NCBI GenBank assembly: GCA_905221605.1
Contig: CAJNDS010002353.1
Span: 370,192-434,191 of the forward strand
Origin: Symbiodinium natans
Lineage: Eukaryota > Sar > Dinophyceae > Suessiales > Symbiodiniaceae
Reading direction: 5' to 3'
DNA length: 64,000 bases
Positions 25,201 through 30,000 of this stretch are shown piece by piece (position 1 is the stretch's first letter; every line of letters starts with the position of its first letter). The translations under genes were made by a program, and so were the position numbers. A model generated the notes under the pieces. The model was not told the DNA's origin. It saw only the letters and a program-made list of their open reading frames with translations, and did no database searches.

Positions 25201-25372
25201 CTAAACCCTAAACCCTAAACCCTAAACCCAACCTTGCCGCCCAACCCTAAACCCTTTTGTGTCGTCCCCTGCCCGGCACCTTCAAGGACCTCCCGCCCAC
25301 AGCAGCGCTGCCCGAGGCGTCGGCCGACGGAAAGCCCATCAGCAAGAGACGCAGCTTGCGCACTTGCTCCCC
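1..25372 (-). CDS. Pentatricopeptide-repeat (PPR) protein gene, at least 22 micro-exons, 3' end outside window
   Basis: PPR proteins are helical-repeat RNA-binding proteins, usually of plastids or mitochondria. Exons in sense order: 25372-25297, 24898-24877, 23721-23676, 22317-22258, 21320-21268, 20364-20319, 19560-19522, 18633-18574, 17234-17209, 14290-14212, 12820-12752 (end approximate), 11188-11142, 10414-10362, 9818-9764, 9285-9217, 8145-8098, 7790-7752, 6464-6415, 5552-5488, 4255-4209, 538-496, 44-1. Joined in phase they give degenerate 35-residue units with the signature x-N-x-A-x-S-A-C-x-K-G-x-x-W-x-x-A-L, for example [19 protein letters not shown] across two exons. Two junctions do not resolve: between 12752 and 11188 the phase fails, and between 4209 and 538 about 13 residues of a unit are missing, so small exons are probably overlooked. 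Donors are GT, GC or GA. The start codon and N-terminal targeting region were not found; they should lie above 25.4 kb. The family call is firm; the RNA target is unknown. Confidence 0.8.
45..495. repeat. PPR intron u-v: telomere-type array and spacer
   Basis: TTTAGGG and then GGGGTTTA units at 68-215, one inverted patch at 229-247, unique spacer to 495. No gene seen. Confidence 0.8.
496..538 (-). CDS. PPR gene 1, exon u
   Basis: [16 protein letters not shown]-x-V-S-x-N-A is the PPR signature. Acceptor GTGAG, GC donor. Confidence 0.75.
1375..1910 (-). pseudogene. Coding-like sequence interrupted by one in-frame TGA
   Basis: One minus-strand frame reads [20 protein letters not shown], a TGA (about 1796), then [20 protein letters not shown] and acidic ECDDEDDF, open to 1375. 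Either an intron removes the stop or this is a decayed gene. Family not recognised. Confidence 0.3.
2186..2330 (-). CDS. Coding-like island, ambiguous strand
   Basis: The minus strand reads [20 protein letters not shown] then [18 protein letters not shown] and TAA at 2186, with G/C third positions in about three quarters of codons. The plus strand is also open here ([10 protein letters not shown]-type frame to 2329). It lies at the edge of the CA microsatellite and within the PPR gap between exons t and u. Confidence 0.3.
3067..3121 (+). CDS. Possible plus-strand exon after a CT tract
   Basis: The CT tract ends CCCTCTCCAAAG, a good acceptor, followed by [19 protein letters not shown]. The minus strand of the same bases is also open ([18 protein letters not shown]), so strand and reality are unsettled. 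Confidence 0.2.
4209..4255 (-). CDS. PPR gene 1, exon t
   Basis: Acceptor TATAG, formed by the TTTATAGGG-type array read on the minus strand. Reads [15 protein letters not shown], a clear PPR first helix. About 13 residues of the next helix are not found before exon u. Confidence 0.75.
4256..5487. repeat. PPR intron s-t
   Basis: TTTATAGGG (9-base variant) array 4258-4366, unique spacer, CCCTAAA at 4610-4660 and 4885-4936, a G25 run 5034-5058, CCCTAAA/CCCTAAG 5268-5450. No gene seen; the 83-codon frame at 4677 is not convincing. Confidence 0.8.
5488..5552 (-). CDS. PPR gene 1, exon s
   Basis: Acceptor CTCAAG. Reads [20 protein letters not shown] then L; GC donor within GGCA, repeated at the next acceptor. 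Phase 1 to 1 fits both sides. Confidence 0.75.
5553..6414. repeat. PPR intron r-s
   Basis: TTTAGGG 5576-5714 and 5830-5895, unique spacer, CCCTAAA 6262-6360. No gene seen. Confidence 0.85.
6415..6464 (-). CDS. PPR gene 1, exon r
   Basis: [16 protein letters not shown] plus two bases: Y-G-S-C-V-S-A-C and W are all at PPR positions. GC donor. Confidence 0.85.
6465..7751. repeat. PPR intron q-r
   Basis: TTTAGGG variants 6495-6598, unique stretch with A18 (6779-6797), TTTAGGG 6941-7068, CCCCAAG/CCCTAAG 7230-7318, the 352-bp element, then CCCTAAG to 7695. Confidence 0.8.
7319..7670. mobile_element. 352-bp inverted-repeat element inserted in CCCTAAG repeats
   Basis: Termini TAATGTTGACTTGACATTAA TAAA and its inverse TTTATTAATGCGAAGTCAAC ATTA (24 bases, two mismatches). 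Flanking CCCTAAGC units on both sides suggest insertion into the array. Contains a duplicated ACAATTATAAAATCCC block and a G10 run. No ORF. Confidence 0.65.
7752..7790 (-). CDS. PPR gene 1, exon q
   Basis: Acceptor CTACAG, 13 codons, [13 protein letters not shown]. The GC donor inside GAGGC is repeated at the next acceptor. Confidence 0.7.
7791..9216. repeat. PPR introns o-p and p-q
   Basis: Around exon 8098-8145. Left: GTTTAGGG 7796-7828, spacer, CCCTAAA/CCCCCTACA 8035-8085. Right: TTTAGGG variants 8168-8275, a G-run 8342-8381, CCCTGAA/CCCTAAA 8717-8788, unique spacer, CCCTAAA 9103-9170. Confidence 0.8.
8098..8145 (-). CDS. PPR gene 1, exon p
   Basis: Acceptor TCTGAAG, 16 codons, [18 protein letters not shown] donor. 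Two other frames are open, but only this one fits the neighbours and gives a canonical unit length. Confidence 0.65.
9217..9285 (-). CDS. PPR gene 1, exon o
   Basis: Acceptor CCAAAG, 23 codons, [20 protein letters not shown] then AMA. V-V-S-H-N-A is the PPR pattern. The GC donor lies in CTTCGC, which recurs at the next exon. Confidence 0.8.
9286..10361. repeat. PPR introns m-n and n-o
   Basis: TTTAGGG 9302-9560 (about 36 units), CCCTAAA 9658-9725, exon n, TTTAGGG 9836-9890, TTTCGGG 10070-10118, unique spacer, CCCTAAA 10213-10315. Confidence 0.85.
9764..9818 (-). CDS. PPR gene 1, exon n
   Basis: Acceptor TTCAAG. Reads [18 protein letters not shown], completing a PPR first helix and starting the second. 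GC donor. Confidence 0.75.
10362..10414 (-). CDS. PPR gene 1, exon m
   Basis: Reads [17 protein letters not shown] with the hallmark P-D-V-I-S-W-N. GC donor. Joins the flanking exons in phase. Confidence 0.85.
10415..11141. repeat. PPR intron l-m, model example of the inverted-array layout
   Basis: TTTAGGG 10437-10568 beside exon m; GGGGTTTA/TTTATGGGG variants to 10760; spacer; CCCTAAA 11022-11110 beside exon l. In the transcript the two arrays are complementary. Confidence 0.85.
11142..11188 (-). CDS. PPR gene 1, exon l
   Basis: Acceptor CGGCCCAG. Reads [15 protein letters not shown], a clear PPR first helix. The GC donor lies within GCCCTG, which is repeated exactly at the next exon's start. 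Confidence 0.85.
11189..12751. repeat. PPR intron k-l with GA minisatellite
   Basis: TTTAGGG 11215-11282 and 11337-11502; unique spacer; 11815-12330 GA-rich minisatellite with ~31 copies of GGGGAGAGAA; CCCTAAA 12615-12735. The 180-213 codon frames here are repeat artefacts. Confidence 0.85.
12752..12820 (-). CDS. PPR gene 1, exon k (3' border uncertain)
   Basis: Acceptor GAAAG. Reads [25 protein letters not shown] fits the PPR second helix. Several GC or GT donors are possible near 12752-12765 and none gives the right phase for the next exon, so a small exon may be missing. Confidence 0.65.
12821..14211. repeat. PPR intron j-k
   Basis: TTTAGGG 12860-13026, CT/CTGT microsatellite 13083-13252, unique stretch, CCCTAAA/CCCCCAAA 13855-14195. 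A short GC-rich piece at 13813-13852 could hide a small exon. Confidence 0.8.
14212..14290 (-). CDS. PPR gene 1, exon j
   Basis: Acceptor CCAAG. Reads [20 protein letters not shown] then GAFEKA; GA donor. It covers a second helix and the next first helix. Confidence 0.8.
14546..14640. mobile_element. Degraded relative of the 62.3-kb element
   Basis: GGTCGAGCAGTTTAT and TTCCCATAACATTAAGAAA match the left end and interior of the element at 62273-62593 (TCGAGCAGTTCTAT, TCCCATAACATTCAGTAAA) in the same order. Confidence 0.45.
14790..15045. repeat. Inverted tandem array of a 23-base unit
   Basis: Four copies of GGGCATAGGCCCGGGGCTTC GTG (14803-14880) face four inverted copies CACGAAGCCCCGGGCCTATG CCC (14935-15045) across a short CCCTAAACCCTTGA spacer. 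Would form a long hairpin. Confidence 0.75.
15255..15342. mobile_element. Palindromic element family P, copy 1 (left end degraded)
   Basis: ATACTAACAATCCTTAAGAG ... TTAAGGACTGTTAGTATCAG and GGGGGAACATCC. The left outer arm is missing. Confidence 0.65.
15497..15729 (-). CDS. Two nested coding-like exons split by a 47-base telomere-repeat intron
   Basis: Exon 15729-15597 (acceptor TTCACTAG) reads [41 protein letters not shown]; exon 15549-15497 reads [17 protein letters not shown] then TGA. The intron 15596-15550 is GTTTAGGG repeats ending GGTGCCCCCAG. The pair sits inside the PPR intron 14291-17208 and is not needed for the PPR reading frame. It may be the 3' end of a nested or retroposed gene. 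Function unknown. Confidence 0.5.
16007..16362. mobile_element. Element with inverted ends of family T (GGTAGTTACATGGTCCCTTA-like)
   Basis: Left GGGTAGCTACATGGTCCCTT AAGATGGGCCC, right GGGACCATGTGAAGGGCCCA TGAAACTACC. Interior AT-rich with CA/TA microsatellite 16218-16258. Other family members: 37885-38017, 46911-47040, 47113-47255. Confidence 0.5.
16036..16146 (-). CDS. Coding-like island, possibly upstream exon of the nested gene
   Basis: Reads [20 protein letters not shown] then [13 protein letters not shown]; hydrophilic. It lies just upstream of the exons at 15.7-15.5 kb, inside an element with inverted ends (16007-16362). No firm splice sites. Confidence 0.25.
16850..16945. mobile_element. 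Hairpin element family S (TTCCCTCATTCCCT)
   Basis: AGTTCTTAGTAGGGAATGAG GGAATGAGGG ... TAATTCCCTCATTCCCTACG AAGAACCAG: inverted ends ~27 bases. Partial relatives at 19850-19885, 24165-24188, 31222-31316 and 42908-42968. Confidence 0.55.
17209..17234 (-). CDS. PPR gene 1, exon i, 26-base micro-exon
   Basis: EKGAAWAR continues exactly where exon h stops (SAC-EKGAAW). GC donor; GCTGGG/GCTTGG is shared with the next exon. The following intron (14291-17208) holds unrelated coding-like islands. Confidence 0.75.
17235..18573. repeat. PPR intron h-i
   Basis: TTTAGGG variants 17246-17370, C-rich low complexity 17565-17660, TTTAGGG variants 17821-17880, nested coding island, CCCTAAA 18270-18500 and CCCCC variants to 18545. 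Confidence 0.8.
17905..18099 (-). CDS. Coding-like island inside a PPR intron
   Basis: Acceptor GCTTGCAG, then ~64 open codons: [57 protein letters not shown]. Clearly protein-like. It lies between PPR exons h and i, which join in phase without it, so it is a nested gene fragment rather than part of the PPR protein. [20 protein letters not shown] resembles a motif I associate with dinoflagellate predicted proteins; this is recollection, not a search. Confidence 0.5.
18574..18633 (-). CDS. PPR gene 1, exon h
   Basis: Phase 0, [21 protein letters not shown][12 protein letters not shown] is the textbook PPR turn and first helix. The donor appears to be GA. Confidence 0.85.
18634..20318. repeat. 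PPR introns f-g and g-h
   Basis: TTTAGGG 18641-18730, unique 18780-19080, CCCTAAA 19370-19495, exon g, TTTAGGG/TTCAGGG 19602-19768, unique, CCCTAAACCCCAAA 14-base units 20060-20298. Confidence 0.8.
19522..19560 (-). CDS. PPR gene 1, exon g
   Basis: 39 bases in phase 0, [13 protein letters not shown]: Trp and Ala-Leu-Leu are at the PPR positions. GC donor; GGAGGC is repeated at the next exon's acceptor. Confidence 0.75.
20319..20364 (-). CDS. PPR gene 1, exon f
   Basis: Reads [15 protein letters not shown], an excellent first PPR helix (N-A-A-V-S-A-C). GC donor; AAGG is shared with the next acceptor. Confidence 0.8.
20365..22257. repeat. PPR introns d-e and e-f
   Basis: TTTAGGG 20418-20600, unique, CCCTAAA 20767-20812 and 21186-21258, exon e, TTTAGGG 21343-21465, CCCTAAA 21578-21640, unique 21650-21965, then an 8-base variant CCCTAAAG 21970-22208. 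Confidence 0.8.
21268..21320 (-). CDS. PPR gene 1, exon e
   Basis: Acceptor ACAGAG shares AGGC with the end of the previous exon. Reads [17 protein letters not shown], a typical second PPR helix, and ends at donor GTTTGAG. The 3' end of this exon and its donor are repeated twice in the following intron (21154-21186, 21088-21112). Confidence 0.7.
22258..22317 (-). CDS. PPR gene 1, exon d
   Basis: Reads [20 protein letters not shown] with a GC donor after the final Q. The start may be three bases further in (GTA). The [10 protein letters not shown] part matches the first helix of a PPR unit, and W-E-Q starts its second. Unusually, no long TTTAGGG array follows it on the + strand side. Confidence 0.7.
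22318..23675. repeat. PPR intron c-d
   Basis: CCCTAAA 22340-22475, TTTAGGG 22523-22572, a ~170-base segment also present at 25755-25935, CCCTAAA 22730-22862, five CCCTTGGG units 23210-23245, family P copy 2, CCCTAAA 23538-23645. Confidence 0.75.
23420..23536. mobile_element. Palindromic element family P, copy 2 (compound)
   Basis: A left half GGGATGGTCCCCCTGATACT AACAGTCC is followed at once by GTTCCCCCTTATGCTAACAG and the rest of an element ending AGTGTAAGGGGGAAC. It looks like one copy inserted into, or fused with, another. Confidence 0.65.
23676..23721 (-). CDS. PPR gene 1, exon c
   Basis: Acceptor GCCGAAG, GT donor. Reads [15 protein letters not shown], the second helix of a PPR unit, ending in phase 0. 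Confidence 0.6.
24357..24490. mobile_element. 134-bp hairpin element
   Basis: GGTTCATGGCACTTACTAAC CAATTATAACT...and inverted GTTATAATTGGTTTCTAAGT ACCATGAACC. A related, less perfect hairpin lies at 59133-59222 (AAATTATAACTGTACTTGTC ... AAGTAGAGTTATACTT). Confidence 0.6.
24500..24600 (-). CDS. Coding-like island inside a PPR intron
   Basis: Reads [20 protein letters not shown] then AFRRH; not PPR and not needed between exons b and c. Immediately right of the palindromic element 24357-24490. Confidence 0.3.
24877..24898 (-). CDS. PPR gene 1, exon b, 22-base micro-exon
   Basis: Acceptor CCCCAG and donor GTTTAAGG, the latter being the beginning of the telomere-like tract itself. The 22 bases read RNSGRSG in the only phase that fits both neighbours and supply the turn of a PPR unit. 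Very short, so it rests on phase and family pattern. Confidence 0.5.
25297..25372 (-). CDS. PPR gene 1, exon a (most upstream found)
   Basis: Acceptor TATAAG, then in-frame [13 protein letters not shown] and a Ser/Ala-rich stretch ending SGSAAV; GC donor. It supplies the second helix of one PPR unit and the start of the next. The phase (ends +1) fits the following 22-base exon. Confidence 0.6.
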
Positions 25373-26351
25373 CTTATACTCTTGGGGTTTAGGGTTTAGG
25401 GTTTAGGGTTTAGGGTTTAGGGCTTAGGGCTTAGGGCTTAGGGCTTAGGGCTTATAAAGGGTTTTAGATTGATAAACCGGGCCCTGAACCCTAAACACCA
25501 AACCCCGAAACTTAAACCCTGAACCGCAAACAGTTATTTCCAAAAGGTTTGGGGCTGTGTCTAGGAAGTTTCCTGAAAGGGGCTGTGAAGGGACCTAAGC
25601 TCGAATCTTGGCTTCGGATTTAGGGCTCAGGGCTTAGGGTTGAGGGTTCAGGGTTGAGGGTTTAGGGTTTAGGGTTTAGGGTTTAGGGCTTAGGGTTTAG
25701 GGTTTAGGGTTTAGGGTTTAGGGTTTAGGGTTTAGGGTTTAGGGTTTAGGGTTTAGGGTTTAGGGTTTAGGGTTTAGGGCTTCGCGTGTAGGGTCTAGGG
25801 CCTAAAAGGCTCGGTGGAAAGCATGTTTTAAAAGGTTTGTCTCGCCCAAAAACCCTGCAAAGACTCCCATGGCTCATCCCCCCAAGACTCAAAACCCTAC
25901 GGGAAACCCTCAGCCCTAAACCCTAAGCCCATAGCCCTGAATCCTACACCCACAGCCCTAAACCCTAAACCCTAAACCCTAAACCTACAGCCCTAAACCC
26001 GAAACCCTAAGCCCTAAACCCGAACCCCATAGCCCTGAACCCGAAACCCACAGCCCTAAACCCGAAACCCTAACCCTAAGCTCGAACCCCAGAGGCGGCG
26101 GCCCTAGCCTCTAGGTTTTAGTGGGCTTAGGAATTTTAGTGGGCTTAGGAACCCCAACCCCCACATCCTAATTTGGGGGGATGGAGTGCTGATGGTACCT
26201 TGTAAGGCTCGTGCATTGCTTGGCTCCTTGCCCTAGACCCTGAACGCTAAACCCCGGTATGCACCCGAAACCCGAAAACCCTGATGCCCTCATAGGATTG
26301 CTTTTGGGTTTCGGGTTTAGGGCCCTAGGCCCTAACCACCAAAACACAGAG

Positions 26352-26385
<34 letters not shown>

Positions 26386-26431
26386 TGTGTGTGTGTGAGT
26401 GAGTGAGTGAGTGAGCGACTGAGTGAGTAGA

Positions 26432-26475
<44 letters not shown>

Positions 26476-26723
26476 GAGACCAAAAACGAGAGAACCCAAA
26501 AACCTAAATAAACCCTATAAACCCTATAAACCCTAAACCCTATAAACCCTATAAACCCCCTATAAACCCTATAAACCCTATAAACCCTATAAACCCTATA
26601 AACCCTATAAACCCTATAAACCCTATAAACCCTATAAACCCTATAAACCCTATAAAAACCCTATAAACCCTACAAACCCCATAAACCCCATAAACCCTAT
26701 AAACCCTATAAATCCTATAAACC
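25373..26723. repeat. Region upstream of PPR exon a
   Basis: TTTAGGG/CTTAGGG 25384-25452, TTTAGGG 25655-25785, segment shared with 22.6 kb (25755-25935), CCCTAAA 25910-26080, GA/GT microsatellite 26348-26480, 9-base TATAAACCC array 26510-26727. Expected 5' exons of the PPR gene were not found; a 16-base island at 26088-26103 is too short to call. Confidence 0.6.
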
Positions 26724-27163
26724 CTAATAACAGTTAGTGGATACCATTTCCATTTTCTAACCATGCCCACCCCCCTAGGCCACCCAAGACCCAAAACCAT
26801 AACAACCTATACCTCAACCCTAAACCCACCGAAAGACCCATAGGAAAGACCCACCCGAAGACCCAAAACCATAACAACCTATGCCTCAACCCTAAACTCA
26901 CCAAAAAACCCATAGCAAGACCCATACCATGGAACCACCAGAAGAAACCATACACCACCCCATAGAAAAATCCCAACCTCAACCCCATACACCAACACCC
27001 CCATAGAAAAACCCATATTCCCCAACCAATATTCCCTAACCCTTGAAAATGGAAATGGTATTCTCTAATATAATATCTATAATCGGAATAAGGTTTAGGA
27101 ACAAGGTAGGAATAAGAAACAAGAATAATATTATTTCAACAAAATAATATTCTTATTGGTTTA

Positions 27164-27483
27164 TTATTTAGGCTTGACTAGTTCGCTGTATTCTTCTTCA
27201 ATGTCCTTAATACTTTTATTCAACCACTTAACAGCATTTTTTGGTTTCACATCTAAATATTTAGTGTCTGTGAGACCCCCACATTGACAAAGTATTTCAG
27301 TACGTTCAATTAGATCCGAATATTGTTTTTTAACTTTTTATCTTCTGAGATTTTGCCTTCTAAAAGAGATACATCGCGCCTAACATTCAAGACATCTTCT
27401 TGGTCAAAAACACTTTCATAAACTTTAAGCAACTTACATAACTCCTTAATTTTATTTAAGAAATCTATTTCATTGAATTTCAT
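27164..27483 (-). pseudogene. AT-rich ORF with a one-base frameshift in the foldback core
   Basis: From ATG at 27483: MKFNEIDFLNKIKELCKLLK and then acidic helices to near 27332, where a T run on the + strand lacks one base; the next frame continues QYSDLIERTEILCQCGGLTD to KPK and TAA at 27164. About 107 codons in all. Lys/Ile/Glu/Asn-rich with A/T third positions, quite unlike the host genes, so a foreign (viral, bacterial or organellar) source is likely. Not recognised. The shift could also be a read error. Confidence 0.5.
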
Positions 27484-27577
27484 TTCAAATATCTTCTTGA
27501 TATACTTCGCTTATATTTTATAATATATATATATATAGTTATTATTTCTTTAAGTTTTTTCTTCAGAAATTCTTTTC

Positions 27578-27787
27578 TTAAGACCTATCAACAGGAATTT
27601 CAATAACTATTCTGTCCTTATGTTTGCCAAATAGCATAAAATAACCTTCTAAAAACTCATCGTTCATTAGCAACTGATGGGCGTGATTGAATGCAGGGTG
27701 TGCGTGGTTAGAAAATGGAAATGGTCCTACCTTATTCCTGAACCTTATTCCTAGCATAGAAATTTTATTAGAGACTACCATTTCCAT
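27578..27787 (-). CDS. AT-rich ORF in foldback core
   Basis: 69 codons to TAA. The first ~25 lie in the inverted arm; the core part reads FNHAHQLLMNDEFLEGYFML then FGKHKDRIVIEIPVDRS. It ends 95 bases before the ATG of the frameshifted ORF, with a short TATA tract between them, like two genes in a compact array. Base composition is like its neighbour, unlike the host. Function unknown; the real start may be lost. Confidence 0.45.
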   Translation of the reverse strand: MEMVVSNKISMLGIRFRNKVGPFPFSNHAHPAFNHAHQLLMNDEFLEGYFMLFGKHKDRIVIEIPVDRS

Positions 27788-28196
27788 TTCAAGGGTTAGG
27801 GATTTTGGGCTGGGGAATATGGTTTTTCTATGGGGGGGTGCAGGTCTATGGGGTTGAGGTTGGGGTTTTTCTATGTGGTGGTGTATGGTTCTCTTAGTGG
27901 TTCCATGGTATGGGTCTTGGTGTGGGTATATTTGGTGAGGTTAGGGTTGAGGTATAGGTTGTTATGGTTTTGGGTCTTCAGGTGGCTCTTTCCTAGGGTT
28001 CTACCTATGGGTCTTTCGGTGGGTTTAGGGCTGAGGTATAGGTTGTTATGGTTTTGGGTCTTCAGGTGGGTCTTACTTTGAGGTCTTTCGGTGGGTTTAG
28101 GGTTGAGGTATAGGTTGTTATGGTTTTGGGTCTTGGGTGGCCTAGGGGGGTGGGCATGGTTAGAAAATGGAAATGGTAGTTGCTAACTATAATCCC

Positions 28197-28305
28197 CCCC
28201 CCCCCCAACCCTCCGCCTGAGATTGTGCACTCGCGTCCGGCAGGGCAGCTGGCCACGTTGTTGCTGTACGGCCCCGTGACCTCGAGCCTCGACGTCGCCA
28301 TACTT
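28197..28305 (-). CDS. Coding island, exon
   Basis: Reads SRLEVTGPYSNNVASCPAGR then ECTISGGG, with 26 of 30 third positions G/C. V-T-G-P...C-P-x-G-x-x-C looks like a disulphide-stabilised extracellular module. Probably downstream of the exon at 28.7 kb, but the acceptor is not settled. Its left border abuts the foldback element. Confidence 0.5.
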
Positions 28306-28488
28306 GGGGGGGTCGAGTTTGGGTTGGAGGTTTAGGGTTTTTAGGGTTTAGGGTTTAGGGTTTAGGGTTTAGGGTTTAGGGTTTAGGGTTTAGGGTTTAG
28401 GGTTTAGGGTTTAGGGTTTAGGGTTTAGGGTTTAGGGTTTAGGGTTTAGGGTTTAAAGTCCGACAGTGCAAGCACTGAACCCTGAAAC

Positions 28489-28574
28489 TTGGGATGTTCC
28501 CCCTGATTCTAACAGTCCTCAATGGGGATTATAATCCCTACTAAGGACTGTTAGTATAACGGGGAACATCCCAA
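28489..28574. mobile_element. Palindromic element family P, copy 3 (best preserved)
   Basis: 86 bases: TTGGGATGTTCCCCCTGATT CTAACAGTCC ... GGACTGTTAGTATAACGGGG AACATCCCAA. The loop itself is palindromic (GGGATTATAATCCC). Confidence 0.75.
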
Positions 28575-28706
28575 CCTGAAACCCGAAACTCTACACCCCA
28601 GAGCCCTAAGCCCCCAAAATCCTGCACCCCTAACGCACCAGAACGCCCCAAAACCCCCTGAACCCTAAACCCTAAACCCCGCAAACTCTGAAACTTCAGA
28701 CGCAAC

Positions 28707-28773
28707 CCCCGATGTCGACAACCGCACGATCTGGGCTGCCGGGCAAATCCACCGTGACGCGGACGTTGAACGC
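28707..28773 (-). CDS. Coding island, exon
   Basis: Acceptor ACGAAGAAG, donor GTTGCG. Reads AFNVRVTVDLPGSPDRAVVD then IG; G/C third positions, beta-strand-like. Part of the unrecognised 31.0-28.2 kb gene. Confidence 0.55.
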
Positions 28774-29924
28774 CTTCTTCGTAGCCCGAAACCTACTACA
28801 CCCTACACCCTAAAACCCTAAAACCCTAAACCCTAAACCCTGAGCCCCAAACCCTGAAACCCTAAACCCTCAGCCCTAAGCCCTAAACCTATAGACCCGA
28901 GACCCTGAACCCAATAGACCCTAGGCCCTTAGGCCCAGCCCTGAACCCTCAACTCCCGCCCCTCTCCCTCATGCACCCCCCTGCCCCCCTTGGCACCTTA
29001 CGAGGGTACTTCGGGCTTAGGGTTTAGGGTTTAGGGTTTAGGGGTTTAGGGGTTTAGGGGTTTAGGGTTTAGGGTTTAGGGTTTAGGGTTTAGGGTTTAG
29101 GGTTTAGGGTTACGTGCTTAAAGCTTTAGGGTCGAAGAGAAGTCCGAACGAACGATCCCGTCTGGGCCCAACTTCGGGTTCAGGGCTGAGAACCCTAAAT
29201 CCTAAATCCTGAGAACCCTAAACCCTAAACCCTAAACCCTAAACCCTAAACCCTAAACCCTAAACCTGAACCTCAGGGGAGGCATACTCGGACCCCGAAG
29301 GATGTACCCTTAAGAGGTTCCCTTCATATACTCCGAATATACGGCCTCGTATATTCGTTTGGGGTTTAGGGTTTAGGGTTTAGGGTTTAGGGTTTAGGGT
29401 TTAGGGTTTAGGGTTTAGGGTTTAGGGTTTAGGGTTTAGGGTGTAGGGTGTAGGGTGTAGGGCGTAGGGTGTAGGGTGTAGGGTGTAGGGTTTAGGACCT
29501 TTAGAAAGGATCCCCAAACGCAAGGGTACAACCTTAGGGTCCGCGCTAGAGGGCCCCATGATGAAGACTAGGGTTGGTTATCATTTGCGTGAAAATATGT
29601 ATGTGTGCGTACCCGACAAAAATGGCAGATACATATATATATATATATATATACATATATATATGTGGAAAACTATATATATATATATGTGGAAAACTGT
29701 CTTCCCCCTGGTCCGCCACAAACCCCGGTGAACTGTGAGCCCCGCACAACAACTGGCAGTCAAGAAGAGAAGCATTCCGCAACACTAAGCAACGCGCAAA
29801 AAAAATCACAAACAAGACACTGAGCAACCCAACAACATACCCTAAAAGGCCCTATACCCCTAAACCCTAGCCCTAAACCCTAAACCCTAAACCCCAACCC
29901 CTAAACACTGAACCCTAAACCCTA

Positions 29925-30000
29925 CAGAAGAGTTCGCGCCTCGGGCGCGGAAGTCTGGCAGCCAAAGGGGCGGCTCCCCGAATCGCAGGCCTCGTGTGCT
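29925..30000 (-). CDS. Coding island, possible exon
   Basis: Acceptor CCTAAG. One frame reads HEACDSGSRPFGCQTSAPEA, another GLRFGEPPLWLPDFRARG; which one is used depends on the unresolved upstream border. Confidence 0.35.

Larger units (their letters stand above)
23722..25296. repeat. PPR introns a-b and b-c
   Basis: TTTAGGG/TTTCGGG 23727-23860, degenerate units to 24060, CCCTAAA 24128-24165, hairpin element, nested island, CCCTAAA 24600-24648 and 24795-24870, exon b, TTTAGGG 24911-24992, CCCTAAA 25075-25230. Confidence 0.75.
26724..28195. mobile_element. 1.47-kb foldback element with long inverted arms and AT-rich core
   Basis: Left arm 26733-27107 and right arm 27716-28186 are inverted copies: both outer ends read TACCATTTCCATTTTCTAAC then CATGCCCACCCCCCTAGGCC on opposite strands. 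The arms contain an ~83-base tandem unit (CAAAACCATAACAACCTAT...), two copies on the left and three on the right. The core 27108-27715 is strongly AT-rich, unlike anything else here. The motif ATGGAAATGG also recurs at the inner arm ends. Target-site duplication is unclear (imperfect AGTTAG near both ends). Length and structure suggest a DNA transposon-like carrier; no transposase was recognised. Confidence 0.8.

Noticed and set aside
26088-26103. 16-base island GGCCGCCGCCTCTGGG (minus) between TAG and GTTCGAG as a PPR micro-exon upstream of exon a
   Set aside because: Too short to judge, and its phase and residues can be fitted only loosely.
26549-28081. Hydrophobic frames LGLRYRLLWFWVF on either strand
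   Set aside because: They lie in the inverted arms of the foldback element and mirror each other; most of their length is the 83-base tandem unit.
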